Origin: RGIG3009 sp045648765 | Lineage (GTDB): Bacteria > Bacillota > Clostridia > Oscillospirales > Acutalibacteraceae | Direction of reading: 5' to 3' | DNA length: 37,655 nucleotides | NCBI GenBank assembly: GCA_045648765.1 | Contig: JAZROQ010000009.1 | Location: 1 to 37,655 of the forward strand | In this document: in pieces, positions 1 through 7,877 of the stretch | How positions within the stretch are numbered: position 1 is the stretch's first letter | Layout: the number at the start of each line of letters is the position of its first letter | Program-made: the position numbers and the translations under genes | The notes under the pieces: model-generated | Databases searched by the model: none | Told to the model about the DNA's origin: nothing | What the model saw: the letters and a program-made list of their open reading frames with translations, nothing else

Positions 1-1
1 A

Positions 2-217
2 GAAGGCTGCCTCACCGATTGTTCGCGAGAAGAGGTGTTTGTGCGCAACGCCATGTTCAAAACCGCACAAAAGAAGGTGCTGCTGTGCGACAGTTCCAAG
101 TACGATACACGCGCTACTTTCAAACAATGCGATCTTTCCGACTTGGATTATCTTATCAGCGAAGATAACGCCGCTTCATATTTTTCAAACCACGAAAACA
201 ATGTGCAGCTGCTGTGA
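2..217 (+). CDS. DeoR-family transcriptional regulator, C-terminal fragment
   Basis: The frame is open from the window edge and ends in TGA at 215-217, so only the last 71 residues are visible. The segment reading VLLCDSSKYD followed about 15 residues later by CDLSDLDYLIS matches the end of the DeoR/GlpR sensor domain, an ISOCOT-like sugar-phosphate-binding fold in which a K-(V/L)-x-LxDSSK strand and a DLSxxDxxITD strand close the domain. The N-terminal helix-turn-helix lies outside the window. Such proteins usually repress sugar or polyol catabolism genes and respond to a phosphorylated sugar. Its target cannot be deduced; the fumarase operon downstream has its own promoter. Assignment rests on C-terminal motifs only. 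Confidence 0.6.
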   Translation, partial: EGCLTDCSREEVFVRNAMFKTAQKKVLLCDSSKYDTRATFKQCDLSDLDYLISEDNAASYFSNHENNVQLL

Positions 218-225
218 TAAATGGG

Positions 226-254
226 TTGTTTTTGAATAAAAAGTGTACTATAAT
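226..254 (+). promoter_or_regulatory. sigma-A promoter of the fumarase/alpha-galactosidase operon
   Basis: TTGTTT (226-231), 17-base spacer, perfect TATAAT (249-254). It begins only 9 bases after the upstream stop codon and lies 28 bases before the fumarase alpha start, giving a very short leader. Confidence 0.75.
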
Positions 255-282
255 AAACACATCAAAATGTCAAGGAGAAGCT

Positions 283-1122
283 ATGCGTGAGATTAGTGCT
301 GCACTCATTACCGAAACGGTAAAAAAACTGTGCATCGAAGCCAACTGTCATTTGGGTGATGACATCAAAAAATGCATTGCGCGTTGTGCCGCCACAGAAC
401 CGTGGCCGCCTGCCAAAGAAATATTAGAGCGCTTGGTCGAAAATTATCAAATTGCCGACAAGTGCGAGCAACCGGTATGTCAGGATACCGGTGTAGCGTG
501 TATTTTCTTGAAAGTCGGTCAAGATGTCCATATAGTTGGCGATATTACCGAAGCAGTTAACGAAGGTGTTCGTCAAGGTTATGCGCAAGGTTTTCTTCGT
601 AAAAGTGTTGTCAAAGACCCGCTCGACCGCGTGAACACGGGGGATAATACTCCTGCTATGCTGTACGTCGAACTTGTTGGTGGCGAAAACATTGAAATTA
701 CCGTTGCCCCCAAAGGTTTTGGTAGTGAGAATATGAGCCAAATTGCTATGCTCAGTCCATCGGACGGATTGCAAGGTGTGAAAAATTTTGTCAAGCAAGT
801 GGTCGAGCAAGCGGGGCCCAATCCGTGTCCACCTATTGTGGTGGGCGTTGGCATTGGCGGCACGTTTGATAAAGCGGCTTACCTTGCTAAAAAGGCGTTG
901 CTACGTCCCATTGACACGCCAAACGAAAACGCTTTTTATGCCAATCTCGAACAAGAGTTGCTTTCGGAAATCAATGCCCTTGGCATTGGTCCGCAAGGCT
1001 TTGGCGGCAAAACAACGGCACTTGCCGTGAACATCGAGCAGTACCCCACCCATATTGCAGGGTTGCCGGTGGCAGTAAACATCAATTGCCACGTCACACG
1101 ACACAAAACGGAGGTGCTGTAA
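283..1122 (+). CDS. Class I fumarate hydratase, alpha subunit (Fe-S)
   Basis: Catalytic half of the two-subunit, oxygen-sensitive [4Fe-4S] fumarase that interconverts fumarate and malate in the cytoplasm. The 279-residue protein has the three cluster cysteines expected for the family: C66 in the VCQDTG motif, C182 in NPCPP and C269 in NCH near the C-terminus, plus the glycine-rich GVGIGG and GPQGFGGKTTA segments. The start is the ATG at 283, preceded by AAGGAGA with good spacing; an upstream in-frame start would lie inside the promoter. The stop codon overlaps the beta-subunit start by one base (TAATG), giving translational coupling. L(+)-tartrate dehydratase alpha (TtdA) is a close relative and cannot be strictly excluded, but fumarase is the common annotation for this gene pair in Clostridia. 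Confidence 0.93.
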   Translation: MREISAALITETVKKLCIEANCHLGDDIKKCIARCAATEPWPPAKEILERLVENYQIADKCEQPVCQDTGVACIFLKVGQDVHIVGDITEAVNEGVRQGYAQGFLRKSVVKDPLDRVNTGDNTPAMLYVELVGGENIEITVAPKGFGSENMSQIAMLSPSDGLQGVKNFVKQVVEQAGPNPCPPIVVGVGIGGTFDKAAYLAKKALLRPIDTPNENAFYANLEQELLSEINALGIGPQGFGGKTTALAVNIEQYPTHIAGLPVAVNINCHVTRHKTEVL

Positions 1123-1691
1123 TGCCGATTCCCATTCACACACCGTTAAGCAAAGAGCAAGTTCGGCAGTTAAAAGCGGGGGACAGTTGTTTGCTTTCGG
1201 GCACCATCTACACAGCGCGCGATGCGGCACACAAACGCCTTTGCGAATTGTTAGTGGCGGGTAAACCGTTACCCATTGATATTACCGACAGCATTTTTTA
1301 TTTTGTGGGTCCCACACCCGCCAAAGCGGGACAAGCCATCGGATCGGCGGGTCCAACAACATCCTACCGCATGGATGCATATAGCCCTGCGTTGATTGAA
1401 AAAGGGCAAATCGGCATGATTGGCAAAGGCAAACGTAATCAAGCGGTCGTTGATGCCATGAAGCAATATGGCGCCGTGTATTTTGGCGCTATCGGCGGTT
1501 GTGGCGCATTGCTCAGCCAATGCGTAAAAAAAGCCGAAGTCGTCGCCTACGAAGACCTCGGTGCCGAAGCTATTCATAAGTTGGAAGTGGAAAATTTTCC
1601 CGTCATTGTGGTGATAGACAGTAACGGTAACAATCTTTACGAAAGCGGGCGCGCCGAGTATTTGGCGCAAGTAGGAGGGGAAACGGTATGA
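1122..1691 (+). CDS. Class I fumarate hydratase, beta subunit
   Basis: C-terminal-domain partner of the alpha subunit, contributing the substrate-binding site of class I fumarase. The 189-residue product has the family hallmarks GPTPA, IGSAGPTTSYRMD at about residues 72-84, GKG at about 101-103 and YEDLGAEAIHKLEV near residue 150. The start is chosen at 1122 because GGAGGTG sits just upstream and the ATG overlaps the alpha stop codon; the frame is open further upstream only inside alpha. Its own end overlaps the following alpha-galactosidase start (ATGA at 1688-1691), so all three genes are translationally coupled. The pair would feed the reductive or oxidative branch of an incomplete anaerobic TCA cycle. 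Confidence 0.93.
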   Translation: MPIPIHTPLSKEQVRQLKAGDSCLLSGTIYTARDAAHKRLCELLVAGKPLPIDITDSIFYFVGPTPAKAGQAIGSAGPTTSYRMDAYSPALIEKGQIGMIGKGKRNQAVVDAMKQYGAVYFGAIGGCGALLSQCVKKAEVVAYEDLGAEAIHKLEVENFPVIVVIDSNGNNLYESGRAEYLAQVGGETV

Positions 1692-3559
1692 AAATAGAAA
1701 ACATAGTCGACCTCAAAAAAACACGCGGTGTATCGGGTTTTTTGTTTGCTCACGGTAGTTTTGGTATTATCGACGGTGCGAACGATTATGTCCGCACACA
1801 AAACGAAAACACAACCACCTACCGTTTACAGCAAAACGAAGTCGCTTTGGTGGCCAATTTTACACAGTTCGAAAACGGTGTCGTTATCCGCCGCGACTAT
1901 TTGGAAAACCTTTCTGACCATGCCATCGAAATCACAGGGCTTTCTTCTCGTTTTTGCTTGGATGGCAGTGACTATGAGGTGTATACCCAATACAGCGGTT
2001 GGCAACACGAAAGCAAAGGTGCTTGGCAACAATTGGTTACGCAGATTACCGCTGCCGGTCACGGTATGCGCAGTTGCGATTCTGCCACACCCATGATGGC
2101 GCTTCACAATTGCCATACCGGCAAAAACACTGTCTTTCATGTAATGCCCAATGCGCAGTGGAAAATTACGGCGCGCAAATTCCCCATCAGCGAAAAGGAA
2201 ATTGTTGTGCTGGAAGCGGGCTTTAACAACGAAAATATGCGTCTAACCGCAAAAGCGGGTGAAAGTATTGATTTGCCGACCATTATTTTCTTTGATGCAA
2301 AAAGCAAAACAGATCTGGATGCCTATAAACTCCACGAGGTGTATCACAAACTGTATCCGCGCAAAAAAATGCCGGTTATTTATAACTCGTGGTTGTACTG
2401 CTTTGATAATTTAGATATCGATGCACTGTTACAACAAGTGGATACCGCCGCCGAACTTGGTTTTGAAGGGTTTATGATTGATGCCGGTTGGTTTGGCAAC
2501 GGCGATGGTTGGTGGGGTTCTGTGGGCGACTGGGAGGAAAACACCGTCGGTGGTCCCAAAGGAAGACTTATCGAAATCTCCAACCGTGTTCGCGAACATG
2601 GCATGGTGTTCGGGCTGTGGTTTGAACCGGAACGTGCCTATTCCAAAAGCAAGGCGGTAACGGCTCATCCCGAATACTACATTAATAACGCGTTTTTGGA
2701 TTTCGCCAACCCCGAAGCCGTTCAGTACATGGTAGATGTTCTTTCCAAACAAATCGAAAAATACAACATAGGTTGGGTAAAATTTGATTTTAACGATTCT
2801 ATCACGCTCGACCCATCAGGCAACGCGTTTTATCGGTACTTAAAAGGACAAAGACAATTTGTGGAAACTTTGCAAAAACGTTTTCCCGATTTGTATTTTA
2901 CCAACTGTGCCGGTGGCGGATTCCGCATGGATTTAAACCAAGGCAGCATGTTTGATAGCTTTTGGCTTTCCGATAACCAAGGTCCGTTTGGCGGTTTGCG
3001 CATTATCAAAGATACGTTCAAACGTATGCCGCCTGCTTTGATCGAACGTTGGAACGTGCAAAAATATGCCGATGGTTTCCCGAAATACGGACAAACCGAA
3101 CCGATTGGCATGATGCTCAACTGCAACGATGCGACGTGGGAAGATATTGTCAAAGTGGATGATTCTTTCACCGAAAACTTTTTAACCACCGGTCCGCTTG
3201 GCTTTTCGTGTGATATTGTCGCTTTCCCGCAACACTACAAAGAGTATTGGAAAACCCGCATCGAACAATATAAGCAAGAACGCGATTTTTATATGAACGC
3301 CACTGCTCGCATCTTGGTGGATGCAGGTGACATTGTGGCTATTCAATATGCCGATGCAGAACTAAAACACGTGGTTCTTCATCTTTTCACCACCACCACC
3401 TATGCCCGCGAGCTGGTGTTGTATCCCGTTTTGGACGAACATGCACAGTATCAAGTGGGTGGGGAAGTACAAAGTGGAAAAGACCTCATGAGTGATGGTA
3501 TCCGCATAGACGAACTCAAAAAGAACTCTTGCCGAAAAATTGAACTTGTTCAGCAATAA
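1688..3559 (+). CDS. GH36 alpha-galactosidase
   Basis: Retaining exo-alpha-galactosidase of glycoside hydrolase family 36, acting on melibiose/raffinose-type sugars. The 623-residue protein has an N-terminal beta-rich region and a central barrel with the signature FMIDAGWFG, then GDWEEN and GMVFGLWFEPE. The predicted nucleophile is D367 in WVKFDFND (the family K-x-D motif) and the acid/base is D429 in LSDNQ. It is shorter than many GH36 enzymes of about 730 residues. No signal peptide is visible, so it is cytoplasmic and presumably needs an importer encoded elsewhere. The start overlaps the fumarase beta stop and is preceded by GGAGG. Coupling a galactosidase to fumarase is unusual. Family confidence is high; galactose specificity is inferred from family membership. 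Confidence 0.9.
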   Translation: MKIENIVDLKKTRGVSGFLFAHGSFGIIDGANDYVRTQNENTTTYRLQQNEVALVANFTQFENGVVIRRDYLENLSDHAIEITGLSSRFCLDGSDYEVYTQYSGWQHESKGAWQQLVTQITAAGHGMRSCDSATPMMALHNCHTGKNTVFHVMPNAQWKITARKFPISEKEIVVLEAGFNNENMRLTAKAGESIDLPTIIFFDAKSKTDLDAYKLHEVYHKLYPRKKMPVIYNSWLYCFDNLDIDALLQQVDTAAELGFEGFMIDAGWFGNGDGWWGSVGDWEENTVGGPKGRLIEISNRVREHGMVFGLWFEPERAYSKSKAVTAHPEYYINNAFLDFANPEAVQYMVDVLSKQIEKYNIGWVKFDFNDSITLDPSGNAFYRYLKGQRQFVETLQKRFPDLYFTNCAGGGFRMDLNQGSMFDSFWLSDNQGPFGGLRIIKDTFKRMPPALIERWNVQKYADGFPKYGQTEPIGMMLNCNDATWEDIVKVDDSFTENFLTTGPLGFSCDIVAFPQHYKEYWKTRIEQYKQERDFYMNATARILVDAGDIVAIQYADAELKHVVLHLFTTTTYARELVLYPVLDEHAQYQVGGEVQSGKDLMSDGIRIDELKKNSCRKIELVQQ

Positions 3560-3561
3560 CT

Positions 3562-3608
3562 GAAAAAAGGGGAGCCAACCTGCGTTGCACGTTGGCTCCC
3601 CTTTTTTT
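3562..3608. terminator. Bidirectional intrinsic terminator
   Basis: An 11-bp perfect stem (3569-3579 with 3591-3601, GGGGAGCCAAC) is flanked by an A-run on the left and a T-run on the right. It serves the alpha-galactosidase operon and the convergent exporter gene. Confidence 0.9.
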
Positions 3609-3615
3609 AGAATGT

Positions 3616-4644
3616 TTATACAAGCCCCATTGCCACTTCTACAAGCAAGGCAACAATGACGACCAGCGCGGAAATTACAAAACCGTGTAGCATGGGCTTG
3701 ATACCCGCTTTTTTCATATCGTTAAACGAAGTGTTAAGACCGATAGCGGCAAGTGCACTTACCATCAAAAATTTGCTGATGTTTTTGGAGTGCGAAACCA
3801 CTTGCTCGGGGATGGTTAAAAAACTTGCTGCCAGAGACAGCGCCAAAAAACCTAAAATAAACCACGGAAAAATCTTCTTTATGCTGAAATTGGCCTTAAG
3901 CTCATCGGTGTCGACAGCGTTTTGCAGTGCTTCTTTCTTTTTTAAACGAAGTTGAATAAACGCAAAGGTGATTACCGTTGGAATAATGGAAAGAGTGCGG
4001 GTGAGCTTGACCATGGTGGCAAAATCTCCTGCCGCTTCGGAAAAGGCATATCCGGTTGCCACCACGGAGGAGGTGTCATTAACGGCAGTTCCAGCCCAGA
4101 TACCAAAAGCCGTGTCGCTCATGCCAAGTGCTTTGCCCATAATCGGAAACAAAACGATCATTGCCATATCAAAAAGAAACGTTGCAGACATAGCATACGC
4201 AACGTCGTTATCGTCTGCGTCGATTGTCGGCGCAATGGCGGCAATGGCAGAACCGCCGCAAATCCCTGTACCTGCTGAAATCAAGTTGGATAATTTCCAG
4301 TTAAGTCCAAACAATTTTCCGATAAAATATCCACCGCCAAAACAGGTGAGAAGCGTAAAAATCATTACCACCAACGACATTTTACCAACGTTCAAAATCG
4401 TAGTAATGTTAAGGGATAATCCTAACAAAATAATAGCGAATTTAAGAATTTTTTTAGACGTAAACTTAATTCCTGCAGAAAAAAAGGGAACCTTTTTTAT
4501 CATACCGTTAAAAAGCATGCCGATAAACATGGCTATGACTGCTCCGCCGATTAGGTGAATGGGTAAGAGGTTTTCCAAAAAAACAGCAAGAACAGCAATG
4601 CAAACCGACAAGAGAATGCCGGGAAACAATTTAAGGATTTTCAT
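3616..4644 (-). CDS. YeiH/UPF0324-family putative sulfate/sulfite exporter
   Basis: Integral membrane protein of the PSE (YeiH) family, which carries about ten membrane spans. The 342 residues are almost entirely hydrophobic helices and include the family signatures FAIILLGLSLNI, SAGTGICGGSAIAA, an acidic DADDND turn and FGIWAGTAVNDTSSV. The start at 4644 is preceded by TTGGAG seven bases upstream. The gene is monocistronic, convergent with the galactosidase operon and divergent from the permease. The substrate is unproven; family members are annotated as sulfate exporters and one is linked to taurine/sulfonate catabolism. Nothing in the flanking genes points to sulfur metabolism. Confidence 0.85.
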   Translation of the reverse strand: MKILKLFPGILLSVCIAVLAVFLENLLPIHLIGGAVIAMFIGMLFNGMIKKVPFFSAGIKFTSKKILKFAIILLGLSLNITTILNVGKMSLVVMIFTLLTCFGGGYFIGKLFGLNWKLSNLISAGTGICGGSAIAAIAPTIDADDNDVAYAMSATFLFDMAMIVLFPIMGKALGMSDTAFGIWAGTAVNDTSSVVATGYAFSEAAGDFATMVKLTRTLSIIPTVITFAFIQLRLKKKEALQNAVDTDELKANFSIKKIFPWFILGFLALSLAASFLTIPEQVVSHSKNISKFLMVSALAAIGLNTSFNDMKKAGIKPMLHGFVISALVVIVALLVEVAMGLV

Positions 4645-4680
4645 TTTATCACTCCAAGGTATGCCAAAATTAACGCAGTC

Positions 4681-4709
4681 ATTGTATCATGTAAGTTTTT
4701 AAAAGTAAA
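4681..4709 (-). promoter_or_regulatory. Promoter of the YeiH-type exporter
   Basis: Read on the minus strand: TTTACT (4704-4709), 17-base spacer, TACAAT (4681-4686) with an extended TG one base upstream of the -10. Confidence 0.6.
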
Positions 4710-4723
4710 TACATTTTCATACA

Positions 4724-4752
4724 TTGACACGCTTTTCACTTTGTACTATAAT
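4724..4752 (+). promoter_or_regulatory. Near-consensus sigma-A promoter of the permease
   Basis: TTGACA (4724-4729), 17-base spacer and TATAAT (4747-4752) match the consensus in every base. It is the strongest promoter in the window and decides the downstream start, because the open frame extends back through the promoter itself. Confidence 0.9.
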
Positions 4753-4794
4753 AACTTGTCTTTAAAAATATTTTGGGTGAATAGTGGTGATGAT

Positions 4795-5898
4795 TTGAAA
4801 ACGCTGCGATTTATAAAGAAAAATGCAGTATTTTGCATTGCGGCATTAGCGGCAATCGTTACTTGCTTTTTGGTGCCGCCCGATGCAGAATATTTTGGGT
4901 ATTTTGATTGGAAAACTCTTTCGTGTTTGTTTTTGACGTTGGCAGTGGTTTGCGCCTTGCGAAACATCAAATTTTTCACGATTTTGGCACGCAAGTTGGT
5001 GACTTTGGCGGGGAACATGCGTGCGCTGTTTTTATTGCTCATAACCATTACTTTTATTGGTTCAATGATCATCGCCAACGATATGGCGCTTATCACGTTT
5101 TTGCCGCTTGGCTATTTCGCCCTTTCGGTAACAAAGCAAGAAAAATACATGGCATATCTGTTTGTTTTGCAAAACATATCGGCAAACTTGGGCGGTATGC
5201 TCACGCCGTTCGGTAACCCGCAAAACTTGTATTTGTACTCGTTTTTTAACATTCCTACCGGTGAGTTTTGCAAAATTATGTTGCCCGCTTTTTTGTTGGC
5301 AATTTTCTTGCTGGCGGTAGCATGTCTCCCTATAAAGCCCATTCGTTTCACCATTGATGAAGAATTCGGCGAAAAGCTGGATGTTAAGAAAACGGTGCTG
5401 TACCTCGTTTTGTTTGCACTTTCCATTTTGATTGTTTTTAGGGTGATTCCCTTTGTGGCAGGCTTGGTGATTATCCCTGCTATTCTTTTTTGGGTAGACC
5501 GCGAATCTCTGTTAATGGTGGATTACGCACTGCTCGGTACGTTTTTCTTTTTCTTTATTTTTGCAGGGAATTTGTCCCGAATGGATGCTGTTAATCATTT
5601 GATTTCGTCTCTGCTGCAAAAGGATACGCTGTTGGTTTCGGTGTTGTCTTGCCAATGTATCAGTAATGTACCTTCTGCGATTTTACTGTCGCGATTTACA
5701 AACGACTATTCCTCTTTGCTGCTTGGTGTAAACATTGGTGGGACAGGAACATTGATTGCTTCGCTGGCGAGTTTGATAACGTTCAACGAATTCAAACTCT
5801 TGCACCCCGAAGAAACCAAAAAATATCTGGTTATTTTTACGGCGGTGAATGTGGTTTTTCTTGTTATTATGACGCTTGTAGCGAAATTATTTTTATAA
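4795..5898 (+). CDS. ArsB/SLC13-type ion permease (citrate-transporter superfamily)
   Basis: Polytopic membrane protein of the ion-transporter superfamily that includes ArsB, NhaD and SLC13 (Pfam CitMHS-like). With the TTG start at 4795 it has 367 residues, shorter than the 400-450 usual for the superfamily. It shows around ten hydrophobic helices, an IIANDMALITFLPLG segment, and NLGGMLTPFGNPQN, which corresponds to the GxPxN re-entrant loop of the family. A second half-repeat ends in NIGGTGTLIASLAS. The start is chosen because GGTGAT at 4786-4791 pairs with the 3' end of 16S rRNA at suitable spacing and because earlier starts are in or next to the promoter; GTG at 4777 is an alternative. The substrate could be a dicarboxylate, arsenite or sodium. 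Confidence 0.75.
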   Translation: MKTLRFIKKNAVFCIAALAAIVTCFLVPPDAEYFGYFDWKTLSCLFLTLAVVCALRNIKFFTILARKLVTLAGNMRALFLLLITITFIGSMIIANDMALITFLPLGYFALSVTKQEKYMAYLFVLQNISANLGGMLTPFGNPQNLYLYSFFNIPTGEFCKIMLPAFLLAIFLLAVACLPIKPIRFTIDEEFGEKLDVKKTVLYLVLFALSILIVFRVIPFVAGLVIIPAILFWVDRESLLMVDYALLGTFFFFFIFAGNLSRMDAVNHLISSLLQKDTLLVSVLSCQCISNVPSAILLSRFTNDYSSLLLGVNIGGTGTLIASLASLITFNEFKLLHPEETKKYLVIFTAVNVVFLVIMTLVAKLFL

Positions 5899-5907
5899 AA
5901 TATTGTC

Positions 5908-5943
5908 AAACAGCGGGGCTTAACGCTCCGCTGTTTCTTTTGA
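5908..5943 (+). terminator. Intrinsic terminator after the permease
   Basis: Stem AAACAGCGGGGC (5908-5919) pairs with 5925-5936 with one G-U pair and is followed by CTTTT. Confidence 0.8.
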
Positions 5944-6023
5944 TAAATTATGCAAATAATAGAAAATCTTTGACATTTTCCCTTATTTTTTTCACAAGTT
6001 GAATAATTTTTTTAAAAAAACTG

Positions 6024-6052
6024 TTGACTTTTATAAAGGGTTGCGCTATACT
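6024..6052 (+). promoter_or_regulatory. Sigma-A promoter of the SigH-like gene
   Basis: TTGACT (6024-6029), 17-base spacer, TATACT (6047-6052). A 5' leader of about 45 bases follows. Confidence 0.75.
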
Positions 6053-6102
6053 GTACACTAGTTGCGAGTTATGCGCTGCTATAATGGTTGGGGTGATAGG
6101 CG

Positions 6103-6684
6103 TTGTATGATGTTTCGGCACAGACTTTTCCCGACACCTTAACCGACGACGAACTTGTTTTCGCATCTCGCGAAAACAATCACGATGCTTTTGCACAATT
6201 GGTATCGCGCTTTTCACCGGTATTGCAACAGTTGTCTCAAAAATACCGTCAGTATGGCGCCGAACCGGAAGATTTAGTGCAAGAGGGTCTGCTTGGCTTG
6301 TTGTCTGCGGTGCAAACATATCACAGCGGCGGCGGTGCTTCTTTTCGCACCTATGCGAGCGTGTGTATTCGCAATCGTATGCTTTCGGTGGTGCGCCGCT
6401 TGTCAGGCGGTGAAATCCGGCAAAATATCTTTCCAACAGAAGAAGGGGAGATGGATTCTTTCCCTGAACTGATGGCAGAAGAACCGGAAACGGTGCTGAT
6501 TCGCCGCGAAGAGTGGCAGTTGTTGCAAAAGCAGTTGCAAGAACAGTTAACAGAGCGGGAATATCAGGTGCTTATGTTGCATATTGGCGCGTATTCTTAC
6601 CGCGAAATTGCCGCCAAATTATCCATTGCCGAAAAAGCAGTTGACAACGCCTTGCAACGTGTTCGACGCAAGGTGGTAAAATAA
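6103..6684 (+). CDS. sigH: RNA polymerase sigma factor, SigH-like
   Basis: Sigma-70-family factor with regions 2 and 4, resembling sigma-H, which in Firmicutes controls entry into sporulation. The 193 residues begin with DDELVFASR, continue with the region 2 signature EDLVQEGLLGLLSAVQTY and SFRTYASVCIRNRM, and end with a region 4 helix-turn-helix ending KAVDNALQRVRRK, which closely matches the SigH ending. It is somewhat shorter than the about 215 residues of B. subtilis SigH. The TTG start is supported by GGGGTGAT at 6090-6097; the nearby ATG is out of frame. In many Firmicutes sigH sits close to rlmB; here rlmB lies 4 kb downstream, so the ancestral cluster seems broken up. Another alternative sigma factor with a SigH-like architecture is possible. 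Confidence 0.75.
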   Translation: MYDVSAQTFPDTLTDDELVFASRENNHDAFAQLVSRFSPVLQQLSQKYRQYGAEPEDLVQEGLLGLLSAVQTYHSGGGASFRTYASVCIRNRMLSVVRRLSGGEIRQNIFPTEEGEMDSFPELMAEEPETVLIRREEWQLLQKQLQEQLTEREYQVLMLHIGAYSYREIAAKLSIAEKAVDNALQRVRRKVVK

Positions 6685-6690
6685 GAATGC

Positions 6691-6707
6691 AAACGGCTTT
6701 GCCGTTT
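6691..6707 (+). other. Short perfect hairpin after sigH
   Basis: AAACGGC (6691-6697) and GCCGTTT (6701-6707) form a 7-bp stem with a 3-base loop. There is no T-run, so it is more likely an mRNA 3' stabiliser or weak terminator than an efficient intrinsic terminator. Confidence 0.45.
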
Positions 6708-6715
6708 ACAGATAT

Positions 6716-6779
6716 GCCCGGGTAGCTTAAGTCAGAGCGTTGTTTTTCAAAGGTGTCGGTCCGAATCCGTCGCAGGGCA
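6716..6779 (+). pseudogene. Degenerate tRNA-like sequence (tRNA remnant)
   Basis: This 64-base stretch begins GCCCGGGTAGC and ends CGCAGGGCA, like a tRNA read from acceptor stem to discriminator base. It has a D-arm-like GCTT/GAGC pairing around 6725-6738 and a T-arm-like CGGTCCGAATCCG near 6756-6768. It is about ten bases too short. The 3' side of the anticodon stem is missing, the D-loop lacks GG, the acceptor has mismatches at two of seven pairs, and the T-loop starts TCC instead of TTC. No CCA is encoded. The best reading is a decayed tRNA or tRNA-derived fragment, not a working tRNA. Confidence 0.45.
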
Positions 6780-6814
6780 AAATAATCATTATATCTTAAA
6801 GCGAGGTAAAACAA

Positions 6815-7093
6815 ATGTACGAAGACAAGACTTTGGTCTGCAAGGAATGCGGCGCAGAATTTGTGTTCACTGCCGGTGAACAAGAATTTTATGCGGAAAA
6901 AGGCTTTGTGAATGAGCCGCAACGCTGCAAAGCTTGCCGCGACGCTCGTAAGAACGCAGCGAAACCCGAAAGAGAAATGCACGATGCTATTTGCGCTAAC
7001 TGCGGCAAAGAAGCCAAAGTGCCTTTCAAACCCCGTGAAGACCGCCCTGTGTATTGCAGCGAATGCTTCGCAAGCATGAGAGGCGAGAACTAA
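6815..7093 (+). CDS. Zinc-ribbon protein with CxxC-x17-CxxC motif
   Basis: Small 92-residue protein with two predicted zinc-binding modules. The first is C9-C12 with C38-C41. The second is C60-C63 with C81-C84, where C63 and C81 are separated by exactly 17 residues and flanked by VPFKPREDRPVYC, a pattern common in uncharacterised clostridial proteins named for this motif. The start is supported by GAGGT upstream. It carries no recognisable catalytic domain; nucleic-acid or protein binding is a reasonable inference but is not shown by the sequence. It is monocistronic, between a tRNA remnant and a strong terminator. Confidence 0.85.
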   Translation: MYEDKTLVCKECGAEFVFTAGEQEFYAEKGFVNEPQRCKACRDARKNAAKPEREMHDAICANCGKEAKVPFKPREDRPVYCSECFASMRGEN

Positions 7094-7121
7094 TTCTTTT
7101 TAGAATTTAGTCAGTCAAAGC

Positions 7122-7155
7122 AAGCAGACCGAGTTTTCGGTCTGCTTTTCTTTTT
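7122..7155 (+). terminator. Intrinsic terminator after the zinc-ribbon gene
   Basis: An 11-bp perfect stem (7122-7132 with 7137-7147) with a GTTT loop, followed by a T-rich tail. Confidence 0.9.
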
Positions 7156-7157
7156 GC

Positions 7158-7197
7158 AAAACGCGCCGCAAAGCAACTTTGCTTTGCGGCGCGTTTT
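7158..7197. terminator. Second, bidirectional terminator (19-bp perfect stem)
   Basis: 7158-7176 pairs perfectly with 7179-7197 around a two-base centre. The flanking A and T runs allow termination of the minus-strand PAP2 operon, whose stop codon starts at the hairpin edge, and back up the preceding terminator. Confidence 0.85.
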
Positions 7198-7877
7198 TAT
7201 GCTTTACAACAACCACGCTTGACAAGTTTTGGAAAGATGAAAACTAAAAATTCGGCTAATACGCAAACTGGAAGAGCGGCATATATGTCGATTACCGAGT
7301 GCTGTTTGACAAAAACTACCGAAAGGCAGACAAACAAGACAAAAACAACAACAAAGCTTTTTGCTTTTTTCGAAGCGGATTTTTCGCGTAGCCAAGTCGA
7401 AGCAATCCCCAACGAATAGGCTACGTGCAATGAGGGACAAACGCCGGTGTTGGTATCGAATGAATAAATCACTTGCAACACGTCGGTAAGAAAGTTGCTT
7501 TGTGAGAATTCGGTTGGTCGCAAATCTTGACGTGTGGGGAAAACAATATAGCAAATCATGGCGACCACTTGCGTGACGATGATGTATTTTTGCAGGTTTT
7601 TAAAATTTTCGGGGTTATACAGCGCAAAATACAGCAAAGAAAACACAATCAGTAAATACCAACCGACGTAGGGAATCACAAACCATTCGCAAAAAGGAAT
7701 AAGATCATCAAGCGGACTGTGCATTGGACGGCAGTGCGAAAGCGGGATCAGATTTTCGGTAAGAAAATATAAAACGAAATATCCTACCCAACCAAGCAAC
7801 CATAGCAAATGACGGTATTCGGGCGAGGTGATGTTTCTTGGACGTAAGCGGCGGTAATCAACGACCGGTTTTTTCAT
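7197..7877 (-). CDS. PAP2-family membrane phosphatase
   Basis: Multi-spanning membrane protein of the PAP2 (phosphatidic acid phosphatase type 2/inositolphosphotransferase) superfamily, 226 residues. About five or six hydrophobic helices are visible. The conserved catalytic motifs are CPSLH at 147-151, where H151 acts as general acid, and KQHSVIDIY, where H193 is the predicted phosphohistidine nucleophile and D197 its partner. It probably removes phosphate from a lipid or transfers a lipid head group at the membrane face. The start at 7877 has GGAGGT at proper spacing; it overlaps the end of the acyltransferase gene by 20 bases, showing a two-gene operon. Context with an acyltransferase suggests phospholipid or glycolipid synthesis or remodelling. 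Confidence 0.8.
   Translation of the reverse strand: MKKPVVDYRRLRPRNITSPEYRHLLWLLGWVGYFVLYFLTENLIPLSHCRPMHSPLDDLIPFCEWFVIPYVGWYLLIVFSLLYFALYNPENFKNLQKYIIVTQVVAMICYIVFPTRQDLRPTEFSQSNFLTDVLQVIYSFDTNTGVCPSLHVAYSLGIASTWLREKSASKKAKSFVVVFVLFVCLSVVFVKQHSVIDIYAALPVCVLAEFLVFIFPKLVKRGCCKA

Noticed and set aside
424..810. Long antisense reading frames opposite fumarase, GRE and EF-G-like genes
   Set aside because: They lie fully inside strongly supported genes in other frames, lack ribosome sites and have no recognisable domains.
4741..4794. Upstream TTG/GTG starts for the permease
   Set aside because: TTG 4741 lies inside the promoter and could not be transcribed; GTG 4777 lacks a ribosome site.
6716..6779. 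A functional opal-suppressor or selenocysteine tRNA (a TTTCAAA loop with TCA is present)
   Set aside because: The anticodon stem cannot form apart from wobble pairs, the D-loop lacks GG and the molecule is too short.
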